In this document: piece after piece, positions 13,134 through 23,613 of the stretch | Layout: every line of letters starts with the position of its first letter | Numbering within the stretch: position 1 is the first letter of the stretch | From: Wuchereria bancrofti | Taxonomy: Eukaryota; Nematoda; Chromadorea; Rhabditida; Onchocercidae | NCBI GenBank assembly: GCA_005281725.1 | Contig: SSBO01000012.1 | Coordinates: 5,719,564-5,783,563 of the forward strand | Direction: 5' to 3' | Length of the DNA: 64,000 bases | The notes under the pieces: model-generated | Databases searched by the model: none | What the model saw: the letters and a program-made list of their open reading frames with translations, nothing else | Told to the model about the DNA's origin: nothing | Translations under genes and position numbers: made by a program

Positions 13134-14612
13134 TCAATTCTTCAAGCAGCAAGAATTATTTGTTTCCTTTGAAAACTTCGACATGACAATCACACCAGTT
13201 CCACTAATTTCCACATCTTCCGTCACTATCAGCTCCCTGCAAAAGTTCCTTTTCAGAAGAGGTGATAAATAAACAACAGCAATTATATATTATACCTAAT
13301 CAGATTCATCAAAGCTCCTTCAACGTTAATACCATTCAGAGCACTGCATTCTGCAAACAGAACACCCACTGCCTAAATTTTTTCAATTAAATTAGCATTT
13401 TAGCTGAAATTGAGGAATGAAGTGAAGAAAAAGTAAAACCAAACTCAGTATCAATTAAAATTAGGTAGGAGAAATGAAATTAAAAATTTACTGCTGCTAC
13501 CGCTTCACCGTCTTCCGTGGAAATAGTTTTCGTGAACAGAGTATCCCTTAGGTCGATCTTATTGGCGCATATCATAATTGGTATATGTCTCATCGTAGAC
13601 TCCTCAAAAATTCAAAAAATAAGTTGAGTGATAACATCCCTAATATAACATAAGCTAGGGAATGATGTTTTTAAGGCTCGAAACATGGAGTAAAATTTCT
13701 AATTGAACCTTAATCGCAGCAATCCAGTCACGAACGCTAAGGAATGAACTTTCAACAGTGCAGTCATACACAAGGATTGCAGCATCAGCTCGTCGAAAAT
13801 AACTTTTGCATAAGCTGCGAAATCTGAAAACTAAGCTGATTTTAAAAGAAAGTGTTAATTAGGATGTTTTGAGGACAGGAATGAAGTGTTACAGCTAATC
13901 ATATATAGCGGTTTAAATTAAGCCATAATTGTAAATTGAATGGGCTGAAAATCAAGAATGATTTAACAAAGGCTTATATCGTAATACTTAAAAAGCATTA
14001 GTGTGTGATAACAATGAACTTTTTCTCCATTCAATGAATAACCGAACTTATGCTGATAACTGCTAAAAAAAAACAATACCTTTCTTGACCAGCTGTATCC
14101 CACAATTGTATAGCAACATTTTTTCCATCGATACTGATAGTTTTTACATAACAATCAACTCCTAAATTTGGTCTCCTTTTGTCTGATATTACAAAACACC
14201 ACTTTAATTGATATCCCAAAATTTATCTCAACAAAAGAAGTAGGTTAAATATTAAAACTGTCTCTGAAAGATAATGTGAAAGTATATTGTGCCATATAAT
14301 TTGAAGCACAAGCAACAGTGTTTGATTATATACTTGGATTGAAGTCTTCAAAATCCTTAAATATTACTTTTGCATTTCTAATCTACAAACGAATTTGAAA
14401 ATGTGCTATAGATTACAGAAATCAAATCTCAAGCTTTTATAAAAAACATCTTTCATTACAAAAAGTATAAATTTACCGAGAGTACTATGCAATTTTCCAG
14501 GAAAAGTGTCTTTTATAAATCTAGTGACTATCGATGATTTACCTACTGAGGCATTACCACACATTACCACTCGAAAAGTCCTTTCAGGTGGACCATTTAA
14601 TTCTCCAAATTC
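13134..14612 (-). CDS. rsef-1: Rab GTPase domain exons of the RSEF-like gene
   Basis: Six exons (14612-14477, 14161-14080, 13823-13709, 13602-13492, 13372-13296, 13236-13134) join without phase conflict into about 207 residues. The order is P-loop, switch region, WDTAGQE, the [13 protein letters not shown] helix, NKID, a SAK-like motif and a di-cysteine tail. The acceptor of exon 13602 is the weaker TTTTTGAG. The domain matches the RASEF GTPase better than a free Rab because the N-terminal partner domains lie upstream on the same strand. It could also be made from its own promoter as a short isoform. Confidence 0.92.
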
Positions 14613-17600
14613 CTGAAACTACATTTTCCAAATACTTCACCAGTTTCCAAAACAAAGCGAATAATCCGCGAGTTTAATATATTTTTACACGCTATATAAC
14701 TAAAAACTTAAACATACGACAGTTGTTGCTGATAATTTGCTTTTGAAGTTTTTCGATAAAGTGTCTTTATATCTCAATGCCAATTCAGTATCTGAAAAGC
14801 AGCTATGCTATGGTGTTGGGTCATCTGTGATACGTTCTTTATTCAACAGTCATGAGCTGTGATAGGTTCTTTATTCGACAAGTATTCAAATTCCAGTTAA
14901 CTTTTAGAAGATATTTTATTCATGGCTACCCACTACCAAATTTAATAAAAGTGATTCCCAAAGAATTGTCATTTAATCAGAATAATGAAACCAGTATTTT
15001 CATCTGTGTTATATGCGCTATGAGTTCCTCTCGGCTTCGCATTTGAAGTATCAAGTAAAACCAGCACAGGCGATGAAGTAAGCTGAAAAAAATAAGATCA
15101 AGGTATATCAAGAAGGGAAACTATTCTGAAAAGTACGAAATCAAAAATCCACATAGAATACATGCAGTCCAATAATTCTTCGAAAATACAACCCATTCTT
15201 ACCCTCAACATATTATTTTGGATATTTTTTGTTCAGAAGGTCAATCAGAAAAAAAAAAAAGTCAATCAGAAACAAGAACCTTTCTCGTATCTTCTTCACT
15301 CCTCATCTTTTAAAATTCAGTCCTATCTTAAAATGAAAAAGAAAGGGGAAAAAGATAAACAAATCAATTGAAACATTTTCAAAAAGAGCATATTATTTGA
15401 GAATTAGCATTGTGCGCTTTTCATACATAATTGTTACTGACTATAAATAGTTTCGAAAAGAGTGACGTTTTATACTTCAAAAGCAGGCTTAGAAAATTTA
15501 CGGAAAACACATGCCTTTTTCAAAAATCTGCTACTATTCTTAATGTTTTCGTGAACAAAAAAGCGTTGAAAATTTTTGAGCGTTGTAAGTTCTATGGTTG
15601 AAATTTGGGACCAGTGTTCCCAAGGCATTACTATAGTTACAATGATGAAAACAATAATTAAGCATGCATTTGAAAAGAAAGAGCTAAATGAAGGAAGAAA
15701 ATGCACAGCTTTCTTGAAAATCCAGAAATCGATACTTGCAAAATCCAGAGTGTTGCATGGGGGGGAAGGGAGGGGGGGGGTCAACCGTGTACCGACGGCT
15801 TTAAATATATTAGATATGCTGTAAAAAGATGGCTTACTATGGCTTTCTGATCCAACGCTTTGCGCAAGCTGTCATTTGTATCATGAAGCTTCTTGTTCGC
15901 ATCACTATAATTTTGCTCACGAAATTTTTAAGAAATTCTTGCATTTCTAATAAGAAACTGGTGACAAAGACTCATCTCTGGACAAAAATCCCTTTCACCT
16001 CAATTAATTTAATAACGGTAGACGAATTGTGAATTATGCCAACAATAAAGTACATTTTATCCACTAAGTGCTAAATAATACTTGAAAATTGAAAACTATC
16101 CGAGTAAATTACTTATAAACGAGAGTATCTATGTGAGCTACATCACTTGTTGGCCTACATCATTCGTCGCGTCATAAAATATGAGGGTAAAAAGTTAGAC
16201 TCCCTGTTGGAAACAAAAAGAAGAAACTCGAGAGCAAAATGAATAAATCTAATAAGACCTACTAGAGTAGTTTGAGTTGTCGTGCCAAATTATCTGTTTG
16301 TTGAGCATTTTCAAACAATGCTTTCGAGTTACTTGACATTTCTTTTTTCCTGGACTCATAATCAGTTCGAACAATGGCTAGTTCCGATTTAATGATTGCC
16401 AGTTCAAAGTGAGTTTCAGTCAGCTTCGACTTCAGTGCTTCATTTTCTTTTGAGAGGTTCTAAAATATTAAGTTATAACCCTTTCTTATCAAGTTTAGTT
16501 CATCTAGCAGAAAAAAAACGATGTTTATAAGTGTAATTATGAATTCCATCACAGTTTTGCATTTTGAGGTGGCTAAATATGCGATATTACCTGCAATTCA
16601 TGTTTCATTTGATTTGTTGGCTCACTACGAAAAGTTTCAGCTTTCTCTATCATTAAGTTCAACTTGGTGATATTTGCTCGTAGTTCGGTAATTTCACCTT
16701 TCAGTCGAGAACGCATTTCTTCCTTCTCATGTGATAATTTTTTTCGTTCCTAAATCCTTTATAAATCAAAAGTTCTTTCTGAAAACTTTCAAAATTTGCA
16801 AACTAACAGCAGCAAATGAAACAGCACAACAATTTCAGTGACAATAAAGGAAACACTCGTTCTTGTACTTCTTCGCATAAAATGAAAAGCTTATTATAGA
16901 AAGGAAACTGTTTAAATAGTGCTAAAAGTTCCTATCAGAAAAAAAAAATTCTAAGGAATTCGACTGGTTGACTGCATCTGGTAAAGCTAATACTGTGTTA
17001 ATGGGTAAAACCAATGATGTGATTTTTGAAAATTTAGCTTGAATTTGAAATATTGAGAACTTCTTCTCGAGCACGCTGTTGCATATCAGTGATATATTGA
17101 TCAATTTCATTTTCCACTTCGTTCATATGGCGATTGTATGCCTCCCGCTCACTACAATGTTTTGAAAAAAATACCCGAATGATTTTATCACAGACACAGA
17201 GGAATGTGTAAAGTCTACTACTTTTACTTATTCCACCATTACTCTTAAGCTAGATTATATTATGTTCATACTAACTACTGCAAAAATCTGGACCTTTCGA
17301 AAATATGCTGTAGCCGGACGTTTTCATCACGTTGTTCTTGAATTTCTTTACAGAAGTTAACAACAATCTTTTTAAAACGACTCAGCTCTCCCGGCATGCT
17401 ATTTGACTGGAGCTGTTCATAGAACTGCAGAATCTCATCCTGGCTGAAACTTGACTTGCTCAGCAATACCGATCAACAATTATGATCTGAATATGAGGAT
17501 TAACACGGAAAACTGTTCATGCGTTGTTACAAGAAGGGTGGCAAAAGAGGAACTGAATATAACGGTACATTAAAATTCTGGGAGACAAGTTCAAAAAGTC

Positions 17601-18480
17601 ACCATCAAACCGCAACAGTTTGATTCATCCCTAACTGTACGAAACTAAGAAACTTTTTTGAGACATTTTTTCGAACGTGATAAAGAGATTTTTTCTAATA
17701 TGCAGATTTTTTGAAATTATCATTGTTGAAAATGGCAAATAAGACCGTAAAAGTGACCAAGGTAAGTTGAAATCAATAACTGAATTTGTCCCCAAAATAG
17801 AACGATAAGTTTCCTTCTGCGTTGTGCTCATCGATTTATTAATCAAGACCTCAATGTAACTTCATTAAAAAATATTTTCAGTATTGAATTCAGTGTGCAT
17901 TCGTTGAAGATATTAGAAACCATTACCACTGCCTCATCAGACTCAGCCGAACATTCATATACTATGTCTGTGCCCAGAGCAACTTCAGTTGCTTTTCGAT
18001 TAATTTCTACAACACTAGCTCGTTTCTTTATCCCTGGATATCCTGAAACAATAGGTAGAGTCAGTCTACACTTAAAAAAGAAAGAAAAGTATATGTAAAG
18101 ACAAGGACGACAAAAAGAGCTTTCATTTTAAACACATCACGAACTGTACAAGTGAAACTGACCGTGATTTTCTCCGTGACAAAGAGCGTTTTGAAAACCA
18201 CCCAAAAACTCTTCACGATCAATACGTCCCGATCCATCTGAATCTAGTGTTGTAAAGATAAAGTTTATTTCCTGAAAAGCACTAATGTATACAAACTAGT
18301 TGCTGTTATGGAGCCTAATCACATATTTATCGAATTCAAGCAAAACAATGGTCCTTATAAATATACCTCTTCGTCAAGTTGCGGACAAACAGTTTGAAGG
18401 TCGCGAGGCATCAGATATCCTTTTCTGTCTTGATCACATGAATCAAATAACTTTTCAGGCTCTGTTACTATATAGTCCAT
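13134..18480 (-). CDS. rsef-1: RSEF/RASEF-type protein: EF-hands, coiled coil, Rab GTPase
   Basis: Large Rab of the RASEF (Rab45)/Rab44 type: calcium-sensing N-terminus, coiled coil and C-terminal GTPase acting on membrane traffic. Exons, 5' to 3' on the minus strand: 18480-18367, 18271-18163, 18042-17927, 17439-17279 (or -17294), 17151-17061, 16749-16591, 16459-16262, then 14612-14477, 14161-14080, 13823-13709, 13602-13492, 13372-13296, 13236-13134. EF loop 1 (D-Q-D-R-K-G) is degenerate, with Lys at position 5 and Asp at 12; EF loop 2 ([12 protein letters not shown]) is canonical. GTPase motifs: P-loop GNASVGKSS, switch II WDTAGQE, NKID, and CSALNG in the SAK position. The end SCCLKN carries two cysteines suited to geranylgeranylation. 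All joins are in phase except the step from coiled coil to GTPase, where exon 16459-16262 reads into a stop and a linker exon is missing or only tentatively placed. Confidence 0.88.
14992..15082 (-). CDS. Tentative linker exon of the RSEF-like gene
   Basis: A TTTTTTTCAG acceptor and a GTTTCA donor bracket 91 bases. In one frame these give 30 codons that leave phase 0, the phase the first GTPase exon needs. Its own entry phase (2) would fit a GTTTGA donor inside exon 16459-16262, just ahead of the stop. The peptide includes an [15 protein letters not shown] stretch that could be helical. There is no homology evidence, so this is only a candidate. Confidence 0.25.
15405..16840. repeat. 1,436-bp duplicated block, copy A
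   Basis: This block recurs at 21,127-22,562 at a constant offset of 5,722 bases, so there are no net indels. All stretches I compared match, including the poly(G) run near 15,761-15,780 and whole introns. It covers the last two coiled-coil exons of the RSEF-like gene plus intron and 3' sequence. Both borders are abrupt: flanks diverge at once (T versus C on the left; ACAATA versus TAGTTA on the right). I see no terminal repeats or target-site duplication. Confidence 0.95.
16262..16459 (-). CDS. rsef-1: Coiled-coil exon 7 of the RSEF-like gene, ends in a stop
   Basis: An ATTTTAG acceptor leads into 65 helical, heptad-rich codons ([13 protein letters not shown] and onward) that end QLKLL and then TAG at 16264-16262. 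The family continues into a linker and GTPase, so either this is an alternative end or an internal donor (GTAACT after phase 1, or GTTTGA after phase 2) is used instead. The exon lies wholly inside duplicated block A. Confidence 0.7.
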   Translation of the reverse strand, partial: NLSKENEALKSKLTETHFELAIIKSELAIVRTDYESRKKEMSSNSKALFENAQQTDNLARQLKLL

Positions 18481-21126
18481 CACATTAATCCACTATTCTA
18501 GAAATCATCCACTACTTGTAGTTTATTCTCGAAAATGACAGCTTGATCTGAAGATCAATTAACATGAAAATTCGAATAAACAAAAATTCATGAAATTTTT
18601 ACCGACCAATGTAAATGTAATTGAATATTGTTTACAGCCAGTAACTTCAACATTATGCCAGATTAGTCCCATAAAGTTTAATTTCACATATATAAAGATC
18701 ATTTCAATTTGGTCCAAATCAACAAACTTTATCGAAATTTTACATGGAGTACAGAAAAAAATATTTTTTTAAAACACTGTTCGTTTGGTTACTTAATAAA
18801 TTCCCGACTCCTTCAATTAGACCAGCATTACTTTTTAAGAAAGTAGCAGTTTTGGATAAAAAGACCTCAGAACTGTAATTACCCGTGACACGGTAAACCA
18901 CTCATTTTTATTCTATCGTTCTGGACATACCGCTCTGCTAATATTAGATATTGAAATACTGAACTTTTTCTGCATCATTTGGAAAAACCATCTTTTGATT
19001 TTATGGCGTAATATCTCAAGATGGAATTCACTTAAACGAAATCAAGCTATGAAGTTTTTAAAGTCAGTGCAAATTATGTATTACTATATAAAAATGGTGT
19101 TTTGCAGTCCAATGAGGAATATTTTTTAAAATTTAGAACAAGTGAAGATGAATGTTCGTTATTTAGGATCTGTGTTAATGAATGAATGAATGAATGAATG
19201 AATGAATGAATGAATGAATGAATGAATGAATGAATGAATGAATGAAGGTTGTGTACAGCATAATAGTATAGCTCTTGAAAGAATTACTTGGGTATTATGG
19301 ATGTGCTTAATTCCGCCATTTTTTATCAGTCCACTTCCAAAATGTATTCATCTGAACAATTTTAGGTCCCTTACTTTGGATACCCAGTAAGGAATAAAAA
19401 AATAAAGATCTGGAGTAGGACCATCATCTTGAATCATCGCTGTAAGATAAATCAAGAATTTTCATAATTTTTAAAAGTAATGGTGTAAATGGATGAATAG
19501 ACAATAACATAGAAGTTAGCGATGTTAGGAAGAACTGAAAATATACTATGTGCAGAAGTTTATATCTCCAAAACAATTCCTAATTTAACTCAGTTGATTC
19601 TGAAGCAAGCATTTTACTGTTACCGCCGAAATGAACTAACTAAACGGTACAAGCATAGCAAATTTCCTTTTTTGAATGCGTATTGTCCCTTCATTCCCAT
19701 GTTTATTAACTTACCAAAAATATAAAACAATATTATATGGAAAATGGTTATGCTGACAGAAGGGAGACAGAAGCAATACTATGCATTCTCTTTTCTAGAT
19801 ATACAAAGAGAGGACAGAAAGACAAATGTCGTTGACATAAACGATAATTATGTGTACAGCTGTATGCGTCCAGAAAAATAAAGCTTACTGATAAATTATT
19901 GTCAATCACCCCAACAGGATTTAAACATGAAGTGTGTTGTACTGTTCCGTGGAGTATCAGGTTGCATTAAATTAGAAAAGAATGAGAAGGCAAACAAATC
20001 GTGCTGAATTAATTCACATATCTCTGCTAGAAATTTAGTAGAATTTGAATTTGCTGTAATTAAATTATGATTTGAATCTATATAACCATTAAGCAATATC
20101 AGTTATACATAGTGTAACAGCATGTGGAGCAAAGAAATCGCGAACAACTCAAGAGAGAAGTATGAGATAAAATCGTCAAAATTATGTTACAGCGGATGAA
20201 TTATCGAATTAAAACTCTTTTACTAACAATTTCAAACCAAAGTTTCCTTAAGTAGCAGTGTTTCAAGTTTTTGTTCCCGGCGACGATGGATGAAAAATAA
20301 TTCGCCTAATGATGAACATGCAATTAAGCTTAATTTTCCTTAAACAGATAAACTGTCAACACTGGACAAAAATGAAAAACAGGTAATATATATGCCAGTG
20401 TTGTATAAGTAATATGTATGTACCATGGAATTGAATTATAGCACAGCTGCACACTTTTTCTATCGTGAAAGGAACAACATGATATCAAGAGACACTAATA
20501 TTCTGAATTTTACTTCAAACAACTGGGACCTATTATGTTCTTCTGACAGAGCAGCCAAACATGTTTTGGCAGTAAAAAAATTTATAGTATTTCGAAATCG
20601 AATTCTCGTTAATGAACAAAGCAGCACCAAGTCCCAAAGAGTTCGTGTAAACTTTTGTTATGGAATCCATGTTTTAAATCAAGATTAGGGAAGTAAGTTC
20701 AGGATGCCAATAATCCTATATCTCACCTAAACCACCTTAAACAACCTTAACTGTATTTATCTGACGCAAAAGCTTTTCTAACACTGAGAACGATGGCATC
20801 ATATTAGAGATTTATAAACTTGCTAGCATAATTTGCGTCTTCAACACAAGTCCGCACTGGCATAACTTCTATACTGCAACATTTGCATCTTAATTACAAA
20901 ATATTGCTAAAAATTTGAACAACTTTGGAAAATTCACACTTCTCATAGCTCAAACATTTTCGAAAAAAGACACTGTGAATTCATTTTTTGTCAATACCAC
21001 CTAGCAGGGATAAATAGGTAGTGAACCTATGTTCCGTCAATTTACCAAAAGATGAAAGGAGTTAACGACAATGGTAAAGAACCATAGAAGCTGCCCTCCA
21101 AGATGAAACTATAAATCTTTGAAAAC
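18481..21126. other. Upstream region of the RSEF-like gene
   Basis: No coding feature is supported. It should contain the gene's promoter next to 18,480. An (AATG)n microsatellite lies at 19,177-19,246. The open frame at 20,425-20,688 (+), 87 codons, has no recognisable product or splice context. Confidence 0.5.
19177..19246 (+). repeat. (AATG)n microsatellite
   Basis: About 17.5 perfect copies of AATG in a row. Likely length-variable between individuals. Confidence 0.97.
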
Positions 21127-22562
21127 TAGCATTGTGCGCTTTTCATACATAATTGTTACTGACTATAAATAGTTTCGAAAAGAGTGACGTTTTATACTTC
21201 AAAAGCAGGCTTAGAAAATTTACGGAAAACACATGCCTTTTTCAAAAATCTGCTACTATTCTTAATGTTTTCGTGAACAAAAAAGCGTTGAAAATTTTTG
21301 AGCGTTGTAAGTTCTATGGTTGAAATTTGGGACCAGTGTTCCCAAGGCATTACTATAGTTACAATGATGAAAACAATAATTAAGCATGCATTTGAAAAGA
21401 AAGAGCTAAATGAAGGAAGAAAATGCACAGCTTTCTTGAAAATCCAGAAATCGATACTTGCAAAATCCAGAGTGTTGCATGGGGGGGAAGGGAGGGGGGG
21501 GGTCAACCGTGTACCGACGGCTTTAAATATATTAGATATGCTGTAAAAAGATGGCTTACTATGGCTTTCTGATCCAACGCTTTGCGCAAGCTGTCATTTG
21601 TATCATGAAGCTTCTTGTTCGCATCACTATAATTTTGCTCACGAAATTTTTAAGAAATTCTTGCATTTCTAATAAGAAACTGGTGACAAAGACTCATCTC
21701 TGGACAAAAATCCCTTTCACCTCAATTAATTTAATAACGGTAGACGAATTGTGAATTATGCCAACAATAAAGTACATTTTATCCACTAAGTGCTAAATAA
21801 TACTTGAAAATTGAAAACTATCCGAGTAAATTACTTATAAACGAGAGTATCTATGTGAGCTACATCACTTGTTGGCCTACATCATTCGTCGCGTCATAAA
21901 ATATGAGGGTAAAAAGTTAGACTCCCTGTTGGAAACAAAAAGAAGAAACTCGAGAGCAAAATGAATAAATCTAATAAGACCTACTAGAGTAGTTTGAGTT
22001 GTCGTGCCAAATTATCTGTTTGTTGAGCATTTTCAAACAATGCTTTCGAGTTACTTGACATTTCTTTTTTCCTGGACTCATAATCAGTTCGAACAATGGC
22101 TAGTTCCGATTTAATGATTGCCAGTTCAAAGTGAGTTTCAGTCAGCTTCGACTTCAGTGCTTCATTTTCTTTTGAGAGGTTCTAAAATATTAAGTTATAA
22201 CCCTTTCTTATCAAGTTTAGTTCATCTAGCAGAAAAAAAACGATGTTTATAAGTGTAATTATGAATTCCATCACAGTTTTGCATTTTGAGGTGGCTAAAT
22301 ATGCGATATTACCTGCAATTCATGTTTCATTTGATTTGTTGGCTCACTACGAAAAGTTTCAGCTTTCTCTATCATTAAGTTCAACTTGGTGATATTTGCT
22401 CGTAGTTCGGTAATTTCACCTTTCAGTCGAGAACGCATTTCTTCCTTCTCATGTGATAATTTTTTTCGTTCCTAAATCCTTTATAAATCAAAAGTTCTTT
22501 CTGAAAACTTTCAAAATTTGCAAACTAACAGCAGCAAATGAAACAGCACAACAATTTCAGTG
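21127..22562. repeat. 1,436-bp duplicated block, copy B
   Basis: Second copy of 15,405-16,840, in the same orientation. It lies 2.6 kb upstream of the RSEF-like start codon, so its two coiled-coil exons (minus strand 22471-22313 and 22181-21984) are outside the gene's exon order. They keep intact frames and splice sites. Either a very recent duplication or an assembly duplicate. Confidence 0.95.
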
Positions 22563-23613
22563 TAGTTATATAGGCATTGCTGAACTTCAAAGAACTCTAG
22601 AATTCCAGGACTAGCGAGTTAAAAGGCAACGTTTTCAATAGTGTCTTTGCAAGCTCGATTTTGCTAAACACCACTATTTTTGAAATACCAGTTGAGTTAA
22701 TTAATGTCTTAAATATTAGTCATCAAAATTAAGCCATAACCATTAAAATTCTTGCAGGTATTAGTCGATTTTTTTCTTGTTTTTCTTTTTTTTTTTTGTT
22801 TTTGGAGGGAAAGGGAGAATATTAGATATAAATCAATAGATCCTAGGTGGATAAAGAAAAACAAATGAATATGTAGGAAAAAATACGTTTTAGTTCAACA
22901 AAAAGTCGTTCGTGACAACTGGAGGAAAAGGTAATGATGAAGTTGATGAAACACACTAAGCAAGCAATTTGCGCCACCTTTTGCTTGGACTGATGTGTAT
23001 TTAACAAGCTGCTTTGGGAATAACAATAGATTGTCATAAGAAACACTGTTTGTCTTAAATAATTGAGAGAATACCAGTGTTTTAATAAAGAAAATGAGAG
23101 AGAGAATAATTCCAGTGTTTTAATTTAAAAAAAAAGAATAGTTCCAGTGTTTTAATAATATTAATGCTACATAAAAAACAATATTGTGGTCTCAAATAGC
23201 TTAAACTCAGCTTGTATATATCATGAAATTAACCAAAAGTTATACTCCATTACGTCAGTACAAATGGAGCCATATTAACTATGTTTACATATATATTTCT
23301 TTCAGCAAATGCATTCGGAACATATTTTATACGTTTTTTTGGAACAGTCTTCAACTATTCTCTGTGACAAGTATGAAAACCGGAACAAGTTTTAGTTCAG
23401 TTATTAAAAATTTCTTACCTACTTGCAGAGTCAGAGGATCTTTCTCATTCTAATGATTTAAGTTCAAAATTTTTCTAATCATTTAGAGTCAATACAATTG
23501 TATGAGATGCACTAACATTGTTCCAAAAATCAAAAAACACAAAAAAAACAGCGCTAACATATGCTTTAAAATACACGCGAAAAGAACAAATAATAGAGCA
23601 GGACTATAATAAG
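22563..23613. other. Intergenic region with small direct repeats
   Basis: No gene seen. It holds a poly(T) stretch near 22,785-22,800 and three copies of CCAGTGTTTTAAT at 23,074, 23,112 and 23,144. Probable 3' UTR of the DB-module gene lies at the right end. Confidence 0.5.

Noticed and set aside
15470..16032. Open frames of 104, 82 and 67 codons repeated at 21,192-21,754
   Set aside because: They are repeated only because the whole block is duplicated. They lie in intron or 3' sequence, overlap on opposite strands, and have no family resemblance.
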